DNA of 64,000 nt from Daphnia pulex (lineage: Eukaryota; Arthropoda; Branchiopoda; Diplostraca; Daphniidae). The stretch's first letter is position 1, and the number at the start of each line of letters is the position of its first letter. Below are positions 22,040 through 32,769 of this stretch, one piece after another. The notes under the pieces are model-generated. The model did not search any database, was not told where the DNA came from, and was given only the letters and a program-made list of their open reading frames with translations. The stretch is taken from NCBI RefSeq assembly GCF_021134715.1, contig NC_060023.1:7316001-7380000 (forward strand), in the 5' to 3' direction. The translations under genes and the position numbers were made by a program.

Positions 22040-22345
22040 CTAGCATGAGTTTGTGGTTTAACAACTCCTCGTGTAAGGTTTTGTTAGTTTCCTACAAAAA
22101 ATCAAATTATAGTATCCTCATAATTTATCAGTGAAATAAAAATTTGGCTTTTACCTTTTCTGCCAATAGTTCTTCTTTCAATTTATCACACTCTGCTTTC
22201 CATTTCTGTAACATACACGTAATTAAGATTAATGTTATTAATATTTAATGGTATAAGGATAAATTTATAACATACATTAATTTCAACGTTAATTGTTCTT
22301 TTGTAAGCCAAATATCCTTTCACAAGTTTAATTTTCGTTAAATTC
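22040..22345 (-). CDS. Small coiled-coil ORF in three exons, unassigned
   Basis: On the minus strand, an ATG at about 22345 opens MNLTKIKLVKGYLAYKRTIN, ending at a GTATGT donor. A 51-bp exon after GTTACAG encodes KWKAECDKLKEELLAEK and ends at GTAAAA. A third exon after TTTTGTAG encodes ETNKTLHEELLNHKLMLAYH and stops. All phases are 0, giving about 68 codons with a heptad-like middle. A neighbouring frame continues TVEILEERLSSTDSTAMKKK, so the third exon may carry a small frameshift. No family is recognised. Confidence 0.35.
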
Positions 22346-22785
22346 ATTAATTTTGCTTCAGTTAGAACTTCTATTTTAATTCAACTTTACTTCATTCAGC
22401 TACTATAGGCGCGTTTTGGCGCAAACACTTCAGTATTCACTTGAGCTGAGGTGAATTGTATCACCTAAATACCCAATTTGGCGTCAATTGTCTTTAGCTG
22501 AAGTGCAATTTTGGCGAGAATTCGACTAATGCAATTCACTTCAGCTGAATTTTGCAATTCATCTCTTCCATGTTATTTATCATCGTCAGCTGAGTACAGC
22601 TCCGGAACTGTACTCAGCTCCACAATTCGCCAATCTGAAGCCACCACCTCTTTTTCAATTGTTCGAATAACTTGCAATGTTGTATTTTTAGCAGATATAA
22701 AAAATAAACAATTGAACTCGAAAGTGGTACTGGTTTGTAACGAAAACAATTGTTATTATTGCTGAGAAAATTTCGATATTAATCT

Positions 22786-23460
22786 GTGATTCAGGTTTTC
22801 GAAATAAGAATATTAGATGATGTAACAGTTGAAACTAATTTGGTTTTAATTAAACTCGAGAAACCAAGAACCAGCAATAATCATTTCATGCAAAACGATG
22901 AAATTGTGATTGATAAAAAAGTGGTTTGGAATGGCCTAACAAACGATATACTGCAGCTTGAAATGGCCAATACAGCAAATATAATTTTTCTAATATTAAC
23001 TAATGTTTCATAATCAAAACTTTATCACCACAATAGATTTAATGAAACAGAATTACAATAAGTTGTGTGAAAAATCACACGGAACACTGGATGTGTTTGT
23101 AACAATCGCTAATGAGATGGAACTGCTGGGTTACAATTTTGCTCCAACAGGTGAGTCAGCACTCAAATTAAAAGTGAGGTGGAGAAACTTGTGTTCCATA
23201 CGTAAAGCCTGTATGGCTAAAATATCAGCTACGGGGTCTAACATTTATGTTTTGAAGAGCAAACTATACTATGGTGAAATGGAACAGATAAAAAGTAGGC
23301 TTCTTAAAAAGAGTTTATTTAAAAAGTATAATTTCCATGTTTGTTTGTAATTAAATTATAGGAAATTCCCTTTCCATTCATCCAGCATATGTTGGTGATA
23401 GTCTGGATAAAATTCAAACACCCCACAGCTGGACAAAAAGACATCACGCAAAATGGAGAA
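22786..23460 (+). CDS. Trihelix (Myb/SANT-like, MADF-like) DNA-binding ORF, exon pieces
   Basis: 22786-23012 is open (EIRILDDVTVETNLVLIKLE). The overlapping frame 23003-23350 encodes IDLMKQNYNKLCEKSHGTLD, FVTIANEMELLGYNFAPTGE, KVRWRNLCSIRKACMAKIS, ATGSN and YYGEMEQI. The spacing of IANEM, KVRWRNL and YYGEMEQI fits a trihelix Myb/SANT-like fold, common in arthropod transcription factors and Harbinger-type elements. A further exon-like stretch after 23360 encodes HPAYVGDSLDKIQTPHSW. Frames change between pieces, so introns or damage must intervene. Whether it is alive is unclear. Confidence 0.5.
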
Positions 23461-23804
23461 AAATGGATCATGTATATCTTTTTTCTCTGTTTGTTTTTAA
23501 ATTACATACAGTCATGCTTGAAATTTTTTGAAGCAGGAAAATTGCTTTATATGTTTTTAGCTCAAGTTGAAGGAAGGTTTACTGTGAATCAAACTACTCC
23601 CCCATTTTTGATCCCTTTTTCGCCTTTTAAGAAAAAGAATGAGAGAAAGAAAAGGTGAAAGCAATCAATTTAATGCAATGTGCTTAATGTATACTGAAGT
23701 ACATAGTTATTACGCGGTCATGGTTCATCTCATCTTCATCGTCATTCTATGGCTCTAAAGTTAAATAATAAAAATATTTAAATTTCTCTTTGAATTAACA
23801 ATAT

Positions 23805-24205
23805 TATTTAACAATGGTCCAAACTGACTCAACTTTTTCCTTACATGGATCGTGATAATATTATGATAGAAATAATTAAAATTTGAGAACGGTCCAAGTT
23901 GAGTAAACTTTCCCTTTCATGGACCGTTCCAATACTAAGATGAAAGGAATAAATATTTAATAACGGTCCAAGTTGAGTCAAATTTGTCATGCTGCACCGT
24001 TCCAAAACTGTGATGGAAAGAATTAACATTTAAGAACAGTACAGTAGTAAACAGAACAGTACTGTACAGTTTACTCAATTTTTCTGATGTAGACCTTTCC
24101 AACAATGTGATTGATAAAATTAAAATTTGAGAAAACCAAGTTGAGGCAACATACTTCTTACATGGACCGTTACAACAATGTCATGAGGATAAATTCTGAG
24201 TAGAA
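23805..24205. repeat. Degenerate tandem repeat, about 74-bp unit, five copies
   Basis: The word AACGGTCCAAGTTGAGT recurs with ggtcc at 23816, 23891 and 23965 and decayed forms near 24040 and 24133. Each is followed about 35 bases later by TGGACCGTTCCAA, so each unit also contains an internal inverted GGTCC/GGACC pair. Unit four carries an extra palindromic ACAGTACTGTACAGT insertion. Confidence 0.7.
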
Positions 24206-24359
24206 TCAACTTGGCTGAAAAATCAAATCAATTAATGTACACATACATTGCAACATTCTTAAAATATATATGAAACACACAATGTAACAAATAATATAAA
24301 TTCATACATAGCACTTTACCTTTGGTTTAGAACCACGTGCACATTTAAATGCTTCAAAT

Positions 24360-24940
24360 TATGGTTTACACAGGCTAGACGATGGATATACTTATATTGA
24401 GAATCTCCATTTGATAAGCATAAAAAGGGTTCCTTGGAGAAAATCGATGCAAGCGGTCGCCTTGTCCCTGTTGAAGATGATGAAGACGACAACGTTTACT
24501 ACGATGTTGATGTTAATCCACCCGTTAACACTGTGGGAAGAGATATTCCTGGATATGCTGCATGAAAGGCTTGGTTCAGTGGGCAGTATAGTTGGTCTAT
24601 TGAATCACGATTACACTCGTAGTAAACCCTACTGTGTGTACCCGAGATCAAGTTTAATTTCTCCATCGTTTACCGAACTGGCTCGACCGTATGCAACTTA
24701 TTGCGAAAGGAATCATATCAAATTTGGTGACTTCTTTCGAATCTGTAAGGTATCACGGGAGAATGCAAGAAAAAGTCTCTAAAAATTCATAATATATTTT
24801 TTATATTTTTCAGGCGCTAGAGATTCAATGCGGAAATCTAAACAATCTCTTAAACGAACACAACAAAAATTGCGAAAGTAAACTGAATAACTCATTGTTT
24901 CAATTTGTTATCAATCAATTGTTTTTAAATGTTTTAGCAG
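24360..24940 (+). pseudogene. Unassigned gene fragment with frameshifts
   Basis: One frame reads LDDGYTYIENLH. After a one-base slip the next frame reads KHKKGSLEKIDASGRLVPVE, DDEDDNVYYDVDVNPPVN, TVGRDIPGY and a stop. A third frame reads SFTELARPYATYCERNHIKF, GDFFRICK, then a donor-like GTATCA/GTAAGG region. An exon-like block after TTTTTCAG (24814) follows. The peptides look genuine, but I cannot name the family. Confidence 0.35.
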
Positions 24941-25213
24941 GTTGTTGTCAGCTACCGTTCTCCGTCGGTTAAATACGCGGTTGGTCTTATCATGATCTAC
25001 AAATATGCTTCAAGAGGCTTTTTTATGAAAGATCTTTGTGTTATTACCTCATAGGACCCTACATGCGAAGGGAAATGCGCTGATGGAATATCAGTTGAAA
25101 AACTCTTCTAAAACATCCTGTTGGACCTAGGGATTTCATTATATGTCCCTGAAGCGATGCAAGGACAAACCAGAAAATCCGACTATACTGATTGCTAGAA
25201 TTAAACAAAAGAA

Positions 25214-25663
25214 TTATGATAAACAATATATAAAAACAGAGAATATAGGAATATGCTTTACGGAACTACCTGCAATCTTTCCTGCCGTAACCAGATCGCT
25301 GCCGTTCCAATCTTCGCTCGAAAATCCGAAAACATCGAAGGTGGTTTTTTCAGTTGAGGAAAGTAACTTGAATCGATGATACACGAATTTTTTTAACACT
25401 GCACTACACGCATGGACTTTTGGACCGTCATAATCGACTACTTCTCGTGTGTGACAACTTCCTTCCACAAAAACATTGGTAATAATCACCGAGGGCCTAT
25501 TCGAATTAAAGTTAAAACCTGGTTGCTGCATTGCAGCATCAAAGTCTTTCACAATCTTTGTCTTGCGATTTTCCATAACGTTTTTTAATTTATCGGGATA
25601 ATCATAGGCATTTTGGTCAGAATACAGCATTTGATCAGTTTTGTAACTTGAAATCAAACACAT
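25214..25663 (-). pseudogene. Unknown multi-copy gene family U1, copy 1 (fragment)
   Basis: The minus-strand frame encodes LYSDQNAYDYPDKLKNVMEN, FDAAMQQPGFNFNSNRPSVI, ITNVFVEGSCHTREVVDYDG, KFVYHRFKLLSSTEK and FGFSSEDWNGSDLVTAGKI. The same protein segment recurs, diverged, at 34695-35110, and the non-coding sequence downstream of both (CCTTCAGAATAGACAGCTAA) is also shared. No domain is recognised. The repeated copies suggest either a duplicated host gene or a gene carried by an element. Confidence 0.45.
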
Positions 25664-25854
25664 AGCTGAAAAACAAATTAAATAATTAAATTTTGCATCC
25701 TTCAGAATAGACAGCTAATAAAATTTTGATACATGCCGGAAAGGTAGCTTGGTCCGTAGATAATGCAACTGTTGATCCAGTCACCATTTTAAGTAACTAT
25801 TTGTTGGTATCCTCTATCACGTATGCGTCACGTTCTCAAGTAGTGTGTGTGGAT

Positions 25855-26230
25855 GTGGAACTCTTCCAAAAGGTATGATGTCCGTTTATGTCATCGCCGG
25901 TCACGAACGCGTTTTGCCAATTCAATAGATGATCTATTTTGTCTGAGTTATAGTCGCATTTAGGTACATAGATTGAGGTAAACGCAATGTATTCATTGAA
26001 AGTGCATTTAATCTTGACACCGATTGCTTCTACCGAGTCAGTGGTTTGCGGGAGTAAATAGTAATGGTAATGGGGGAGAACTGTAGGGATTTATGAACTA
26101 AGCTAAAGCTACCCCTCCGCCTGTTCTGTCTGGGTGATCTTTCTTTAGGGTGCGAATGGTGCGAAACTGAACATTGAAGGAGCTGTTCCAGTGAGTTTCA
26201 CTGAGCAGCAAGATTTCCGGTTAACTGAAC
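25855..26230 (-). mobile_element. LINE endonuclease fragment (Jockey/I type)
   Basis: Minus-strand frames read LLLSETHWNSSFNVQFRTIR, then DRTGGGVALA, then in the next frame SLQFSPITITI, and then EAIGVKIKC, YIAFTSIYVPK and VTGDDINGHHTFW. This is the APE-type endonuclease of non-LTR retrotransposons: LSETHW carries the catalytic Glu, the spacer GGGVA is typical, and GDFNGHH (here GDDINGHH) is the conserved Asp/Asn/His site. It has frameshifts and lacks reverse transcriptase, so it is dead. Confidence 0.7.
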
Positions 26231-26764
26231 TAAGCATTATTCTGAATTCTTATTATTTGGACTTAGTTAATCCATGATTAAGCCATGATTATTCGACAGA
26301 CTTGCGTTGAATGGTGCGAGAAAGAACTAGAACAACAAATATCCGGCCCACCCTTTTTTTTAGGTATTTAGAAGGTAAGTAATGAGTGTTGATGAGGTGG
26401 ATGTGCATACATGGAAAAAAGACGACTGACCGGATATAATAATTAGATAAATAAAAAATATTTCAATTTGGAGAAGATGACTAGAAATTTAAAACGAAAA
26501 TGACTAGAGACAACTAGAAACCTGTAACTGTGTGGATGGGAGGTAGTGAACATTACAGATGTGTAAATTGCGAATATACTAGGCTATTGATAAAAACCTT
26601 CTCTAGGGTTTCCTGGCCTCCTCCATGCCAATTCCAGGAAATTAGAGCGACGATATATCGAACGTGGTGACAGACGAACCCCAGGATCCCTGGCAATCCA
26701 AAAGAATTTGTGAAGTATATAAAAAAAAATAATACTTTCTATTATTTAAATAGCATGGATTTGA
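26231..26764. other. No gene seen
   Basis: Non-coding spacer between the LINE and MULE fragments, with no long ORF or clear repeat. Confidence 0.4.
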
Positions 26765-27003
26765 ATGGAGAACATACGTTTCTTTTTTGGCCGTGTCACG
26801 GCAGGAAATGAACAAACTTTGATATTAGTCAATGTTGGAGCGTTGAAGGCGTTAGTAGCAGCTCGGGCTGTCAATATGGATGCAACTTTCCGGCCCACCC
26901 CATCAAGGGGGTTTTATCAGTTTGCAAGTGTCCATGCCATTTCCAATGGAATTTCGATTCAAGCTGCTACGTTATTAATGACTGAAAAGACCCAAGCTCT
27001 GTA
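26765..27003 (+). mobile_element. MULE-type transposase fragment
   Basis: The frame encodes ALKALVAARAVNMDATFRPT, then PSRGFYQFASVHAISNG, then ATLLMTEKTQA. The pattern hhDaTF.p.P..fyQ...hHa..ng....a.lLm..Kt matches the N-terminal half of the MULE DDE transposase domain, with Asp in MDATF as the first catalytic residue. About 80 codons remain, and the rest of the domain is missing. Confidence 0.5.
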
Positions 27004-27589
27004 AGAAGCATGCCTGGCACGCCTAAACGAAGTATACCTTCAGAAACAATTAGAATATCTGAATGAATGAATGATTTCGTTATGCAAAGCTGAAAATTTT
27101 ATTAAATTATAAGACGAAACACAGGGAGAGCACAAACTCTGGAGTTGGTAGTCACTGATTAGGAGCTGACCCCATTACAAGCTATGTCGAGAGCATTCCC
27201 TGGCACCAGATCCCGCGGCTGCCACTACCACAGCGGAAACGTATATTTTTATCACAATAAGCGTTAAATTGGATTATTATTAATTACTGTTTTGGTTTTC
27301 TTTATGAAATTTATACAGTCTTTTTACCAATATGCAGCCTGAATTTGTTTTGGCTACCGCTTACAGATAAAATGACGCTAAAAGGAGGGTGAGTAAGATG
27401 TCTATCGCACTTGCGCTTTTGCCGACACGACTTGTGTGGAACGGCTTTGAGGTAACTGGAAATGCAACATGAATTTTTTTTTATAGGAAATATAATTAAA
27501 AAGGTGATATTTGGAAAAGTTACCGAATGATGTCGGACCTGACGAGGATCCAACTAAGAAAATTTATTACCTACGTCAGTAGCTTTTCG
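27004..27589. other. No gene seen
   Basis: Spacer with only an 80-codon minus-strand ORF lacking domains. Confidence 0.4.
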
Positions 27590-27652
27590 TTAGAGAGGAT
27601 CGAACCCGAACGGTTTTGCGTGAACAGATATGCCAACCGGACCAACAACCTA
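27590..27652 (-). repeat. tRNA-like sequence, probably a SINE head or tRNA pseudogene
   Basis: The reverse complement carries TTGGTCCGGTTGGCA, resembling an A box, and 30 bases later GGTTCGATCC, a perfect B box. An anticodon-like stem-loop with loop CACGCAA lies between. The acceptor stem and T stem do not pair well, so it is not a working tRNA gene. Confidence 0.4.
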
Positions 27653-28084
27653 TTGGATGTGGAGCATCGGCTTTGAACGCCATCGTCGGTGAATCTCACA
27701 CTTCTCCCTTGCTGTTCCTAGGTAAACAAATAAAAATTAGGAATTAATATTAGTATGTTCAACAAATGACAATAATTTAAACAAATAACCCTTGCAGAAA
27801 AACTGCAATAATTTTGAATATTAACGGTTTAAGATTTTATTGCTATAGGCCCTTGAAATCCTGTTAGGGCTACCATGCGTCAACAGCAAGTAATTCGTAA
27901 TAGGAAACTTAGTTGGTCAACAACCTCGAAGAAAACCATATTACCATCAGGTAATTCTTGATTTCCGCCGGAAATAAATTTGAATTCGATTATGGCAATG
28001 ATGGGGTAATAATGCTGGGGAATTCGAAGACTATTACCTTCCAATGGAGAAAGCCAGAGCAGCCTTTGAAGTGTCCTTCTTTGT

Positions 28085-28981
28085 GTGCCTGAGCAGCCCC
28101 TGAAAATTATTCTGCTGGGAATCCTCCTGACTCAGCCGCTGCTGGGAAGCTCCTGACGAAGCCGCTACTGAGAATCTTCCTGACGAAGCCGCTGTTGAGA
28201 ATCCTACTGAAGCTGGGAATCCTCCTAATGCAGCCACTGTTAGGAATCCTCCTGACGCAGTCGCTGCGGTAAATGAGCCTGCTTCAGCCTCCTTACATGG
28301 GCATGGCCAAAGTGCTGAGCGTTGCCAACGAGCAGACCGTGGCGGCGTAGGAGCACGCCATGGCGAAAAAGAACCAGACCGTGGAGAAGATCTGCCTCCT
28401 TTTCGTGGTCTTGGCCAAAGAGCCGTGCTTGGCCAACGAGCAGGTCGTGGCGGCGTAGGAGCAGGCCGTGATGACGCAGAACCAGGCCATGGAGAAGATC
28501 TTCCACCTGCCGATAACTTAGTGGACCTAGAATGGGAAATCCCAGACGACCCCGAAGGGACACGAAGACTGCAGGACATGTTTGACCGCCAGACTGCACA
28601 GCACCTGCGCAGAAGAGATAACATCATCGAAAGACTACAACAAGATCGTCTAAGAAGACAACAACAAGAAGAAATTTATTTGAACAAGAAATTGCTATGA
28701 TGGAAGTTAAAAAAGAAAATCCATTCTTACTTTATAATCCGGCCGCATTTCGTAAGGAAAACAACCGAGTGGATGATGGCATTTGTACAGTCTATCTAGA
28801 AAACCATGCTGATCATTCACTTCGTCTATGGCACAACATTTTCTGTTTATTTTGTATAAATAATTTAGAAGCAAGAACTTGCCTGTTATGTCGTACGCCG
28901 ATTGTTGATATTGTAGCTATCGATCCCCGAGCTGTGGTGGCTGCCGCTTTGCTGGCCATAAATCAACCACCTAATGAGTAA
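28085..28981 (+). pseudogene. RING-finger protein gene with N-terminal repeats, degenerate
   Basis: A plus-strand frame from about 28150 to 28700 begins with imperfect tandem repeats of about 9-12 codons (NPPDEAAVEN type). It then carries two long repeats (ADRGGVGARHGEKEPDRGED and AGRGGVGAGRDDAEPGHGED), then LEWEIPDDPEGTRRLQDMFD and a Gln/Arg-rich coil. Near 28675 the frame shifts, and 28697-28981 continues with CTVYLENHADHSLRL, FCLFCINNLEARTCLLC and RTPI. This is a C3HC4 RING in which one Cys has become Tyr (CTVY for CTVC) and the CGH block is altered. RING proteins of this layout are E3 ligases, but this copy has lost key residues. The long minus-strand ORFs at 28034-28627 are shadows of the repeats. 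Confidence 0.55.
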
Positions 28982-28989
28982 TCAGGAAA

Positions 28990-29745
28990 CTAATAACTCT
29001 GTGTCTCTTACCGCAGACCTCATTATAAAGCAATCATCAATGGCTCCGCGGTTAAACGCTAGATTAAAATACACGTTAGTCTTGTGGCGCAGTGTCCAAA
29101 TCTCTAATCCAATTAAACAAACAATAAATTCACTCCTACTGCTTCTGATCTTGCTCCTGCTCCTACTGCTCCTGCTCCTGCTCTTGCTCTTGCTCTTGCC
29201 TGCTCCAGCTCTTGCTCCTGCTCTTGTTTCTGTTCCTGTTCCTGCTCTTGCTTCTGCTCCTGCTCTTGCTTCTGCTCCTGCTCTTTCTATTTCCTTTTCT
29301 CTTGCCAAGTCCAGCAACAAATCAACAAAAAAGCAAAGACGGCTCGTGGTAAAATTGCTCGTGCCTTACTTTTATTGCGTAATTGGCGTTATACAGAACA
29401 ATAGGTCGCAGATGTTCTTTAAATGCTGGCCCCATTGGCTGATCATTTCATTTTGTACATACAACTATGTAAGTTTTTACATTTGAACTTAACACAAAAT
29501 GCTTCTATGTTTCACGACAAAACTATGTTTGTCCAAAAATACCCCAGTCTACCCTATTCGGGGAAATTCTTTTTCTGTATATCTTTCAAAACATGAGCCA
29601 CTTTTTGTTGTATCAGTTGTTAATATCCTACAATTCGATTGTCATAGTTTCAGCTACTGCATAGAGAGAAATTCTCCATTTCACCGCTAAATTTTGAAAA
29701 TTAAATATTTGTTAGGCTACCATCCCTTAGACTCATTACATCCTT
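28990..29745 (+). repeat. Arm 1 of a 0.7-kb inverted repeat, with a hexanucleotide satellite
   Basis: The segment is matched by the reverse complement of 51012-51728. It contains a CTCCTG/CTCTTG-type hexamer array (about 29140-29290), which gives Leu-, Pro/Ala- or Glu/Arg-rich shadows in every frame. Flanking shared words include ACACGTTAGTCTTGTGGCGC and CTATGTAAGTTTTTACATTT. No frame is conserved between the arms well enough to call a gene. Confidence 0.75.
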
Positions 29746-29756
29746 CCTTTAATATT

Positions 29757-30651
29757 TGCGACGAAGAAGAAAAAATCACTGGTTATCGGAACTGTTTTGG
29801 TGAAACAATCGCTAACATATTCAGTACTTACTCTGTATTGGAAATAGCATCCAAAGAACAGGGCAAACGATTCAAGCAGGAATGGCGAACCAACATGACA
29901 AAAGATAACATTCCCGAGATTCGTACCTATTCTTGATCCAGTTTTACTGAAATCACTTTCTCCTTCGATTTGGGAAAGTTTAAAGTAAAAATCTTCAAGA
30001 AATTTTATTCATTAAAAAAAATTACATTAATGTCTTTGGTAGATGGATGCTCTAGATCAAGACATTTTGGCTGTTTTCTCCCGGCGAGCTACTGGAATTG
30101 CGGCATGTACTCGTGGAGTGAAGGTATTCCTCAACGGAATCTTTTTCCCATCAGCATTTTCAAAGACTACGTCAATCTGTGTTTGAGGGTACTTATAATC
30201 AATTTTCCATCGATTAATTCAATAAAAAAAAATTAAACATGTTTTTCAATTTAGGGGGAGAAGGATTTTCTTGAATAGCAACTGGAATGCGTATCTGAAG
30301 TCATTAGTGATTACTAGGAGATAGCTGTAGCCTCTTCAAACAGGGGATTCCAGCAAATGTCGTTTGCAAGCAAATATGCAACAATTGAAGGCGGGCGACA
30401 TTTTACCTATGTCTCTAACCTTGCCAAACCACATTTCAAGGGAATGCTGAAGGAGAAGATGGGAACATCGTTGGAGAGGCAAACAATTCGGAAACACGTT
30501 TGGGTGTTTATAAATTGCTCATTGAAAAGCTCAAAACTCAAGAGTCCAGCGAAGGCAAAATTTATCGATGCTCGTTTTGAAATGTCAATTTGCTCGAAGA
30601 AAGAATCTCTCCTCAAGAATCCGGAACCTTCATACACCCAAGTTGTGAGAT
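29757..30651 (+). pseudogene. TOP2: DNA topoisomerase II pseudogene with introns
   Basis: Three exon-like blocks follow the order of the TOP2 ATPase and transducer domains. 29757-29936 encodes DEEEKITGYRNCFGETIANI and FSTYSVLEIASKEQGKRFKQ, corresponding to the VTGGRNGYGAKLxNIFST region (ATP-binding loop damaged: GYRNCFGET). 30043-30190, after a GGTAG acceptor, encodes MDALDQDILAVFSRRATGIA, then a shifted frame for GVKVFLNG and FKDYVNL. 30256-30651 encodes LECVSEVISDY and AVASSNRGFQQMSFASKYAT, EGGRHFTYVS, then KHVWVFINCSL. There are in-frame TAG stops and frameshifts. TOP2 cleaves and passes DNA duplexes; this remnant lacks the cleavage core. Intron retention indicates DNA-level duplication. 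Confidence 0.75.
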
Positions 30652-31689
30652 GCCAACCCCCGGTTTTTATTTTGTTTTTTGGTTCGACACATGGGCTCTT
30701 GCTGCCGGCAAACACGACATATTGTAAGTAATTTATTTTTAAACGATTTGACAGTTTTTTTAAAAGATTTAACGCACAACTGTTGTGCAATAGGTTGATT
30801 CTGATGGGCAAACTATTGGACGACGGCAACACGATGTACAAGAAGCAACGACTGCAAGAATCCACCCAACGGTGTGGACGATGTCTGGACGACATCTCCT
30901 ACTTTAATGATGTTTTTCATCGGCCCCTTGGTTTTCTGGTGTTTTTCCCTTAGCGAGGGTACATATATCGAACTCCAGATTTTCCAAAAGTAGTTCGATT
31001 TTCCGCATTTTGAAATTCCAAGGCATTTAGAGCCTGAAGATTCCATGATTGCCGCCTGTCTTTCTTCTTGAGATTTGAGAGAAGACGATGGATTTGAGCA
31101 GTGATCCGAAGCAACATTTCCCAGCTAAATTTTAATTGCAATTGGAGTGTGGGTGGAATTATCAAAGCTCCTTCTAAACAGCCCGCTCGGCTCGGCGCAT
31201 CAAAAAGAAGTGGGAGACCTCACTTTGCTTAGTGGGTCTCCCTGCCTCCGCCCTCTAGCGGCTGGCATAAAACAAAAAAGTTACAACACGTAATGACATC
31301 TGGGGGTCATGAATGAATAATGAATAAAGCAGCTGGGAGAAGTCGCAGAAGAAAAGGGAGAAAAGGAAACTATGAAAACAGTGAGAACCCATACTTTCCT
31401 CTTCTCCCCTATCTTCCCTCGGGCTAATTCTATGTGGATTTTGTCGCGAAAAAAGTAACCAACAGAGGAAAGCATTTTTATAAAAATACCAGGAATGTGA
31501 CACAAATTGCTACACATGTTAACCAAGATACTTAACAATTAACTGACACAAAACAATACAAAAAAATAACACACTGATTCAAAAAATCCACTTTTTATTG
31601 GGAAAACACACTTTCAGCCGATACAGAAAACGCAAAACAACGGCACCAAATGGCGGACATCGAAACAATTGACTCGCGAAACCGCGAGG
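30652..31689. other. Spacer with a short perfect hairpin
   Basis: No gene is supported. At 31208-31238, GGGAGACC and GGTCTCCC flank CACT/AGTG arms and a TTGCTT loop, forming a strong stem-loop. The 30407-30895 and 30813-31165 minus ORFs have no domains and partly shadow the TOP2 remnant. Confidence 0.45.
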
Positions 31690-31860
31690 TGAATAGCCTC
31701 TGTAATAAAAATAGGGGTTTTTCGTTCGCAATCTATAAAATTACTAATCAATGTGTCAATAAATGGATTTAATTTGATCTTAATTTGATTCCCTATCCTA
31801 AATTCATCTAGATTAGGTAATTTTTTATATGTTGAATTCGTGATTGAAATAATTTTTTTT
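31690..31860 (-). repeat. Inverse copy of the repeat at 13975-14125
   Basis: It shares AATAGGGGTTTTTCGTTCGC, GATTCCCTATCC and TTTTTTATATGTTGAATTCG with the reverse complement of the 14-kb copy. It continues into a T-run and TTTGCGCC, like one arm of the palindrome. Confidence 0.6.
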
Positions 31861-32205
31861 TTTTAATTTGCGCCTTTCGCAACATTACCTATGCGCCTAT
31901 CGCAACACACAGAAGTATATTGTAATAGCATGAACAGTACTCACGAAGAAAATAACTACTAAATAATTAGTTGGGGGTTAAATGGTTTATTTGACTACGC
32001 TTTTGTCTTTCCATTCGTACCCCCTTTTATCCCCTTGCTTAAGGAAAAAACCAAGACATATGTCAATGCTTAAGGATTGTCGCTGCACCAAAGAGAGGAA
32101 TATAACCATCCAAGATGGCAACCTCGCACCACTCTGTATCATTGTTCAATAACGAAAAACTCGTCCAGATTCTGTCCTTGTTCAAATAAAGATCAGAATA
32201 GTATA

Positions 32206-32424
32206 ATTAGCCATATGAAGTAAATAGAAATTCAATTTTCATAATGTGATAGACAATAAACCACGAAAGATAACCATTGAACACAAATTGGGACTGAAAA
32301 AGTTTAAAATTTGCAAGGATTTGAACCACATGCATCGATAAATGTGATCCAGCTTATTGACTGGAAGGAAAGAGTCCCACATTTAATTGTAATCATATAA
32401 AATAAAAATTAATGGGTCACTTAT
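32206..32424 (-). repeat. SINE-like dispersed repeat, copy 1
   Basis: It matches 51747-51963 almost base for base in the same orientation. The reverse complement contains GGTTCAAATCC, a perfect pol III B box, which suggests a tRNA-derived SINE. An A box is not clear. Confidence 0.55.
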
Positions 32425-32769
32425 TAACACACGAGTCCACAACTCAATGAGGCCAAAATTGGGGGTTTTGGGGGTTTACAATTTTCAGAAAAGGGGGACG
32501 AAGGCATCGCAGTCAGTCCCCGTATAAACCATTTTGTGCACAATTTTACGGAAAACACAATGGTGAAATCCGTAATGTTCTAGCTAGCATAGTTTATAAG
32601 TTATTAAATGAAAACTAAGGGACCCCCCTGAAATTGTAGCGTTTTTACTGATTTTTGACATCAGTTTTCCGGCAAACCAGAACTTTAATAAAAAATCTAA
32701 TTTTTTAGAATGAAAGATTTTGCCCCCCTCCAGATAAATCTCGCCCCGTTTTTATTTTAAACGATACAC
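32425..32769. other. No gene seen
   Basis: Non-coding spacer with a G-run region (GGGGGTTTTGGGGGTTT, near 32460). Confidence 0.4.

Noticed and set aside
21600..22043. 147-codon Phe/Leu-rich plus-strand ORF
   Set aside because: AT-rich composition gives such frames easily, and it lies antisense to a better exon-like ORF.
23805..24205. Possible CRISPR array
   Set aside because: The repeats are degenerate head-to-tail units without unique spacers, in eukaryotic DNA.
28034..28627. Minus-strand 197-codon Pro/Arg/Ser-rich ORF
   Set aside because: It is antisense to the repeat region of the RING gene, and its open frame follows from the repeated GC-rich units.
28974..29486. Plus-strand ORF with long Leu/Pro-Ala runs
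   Set aside because: It is made by a hexanucleotide satellite that stays open in several frames; the inverted copy at 51 kb does not preserve a matching complete protein.
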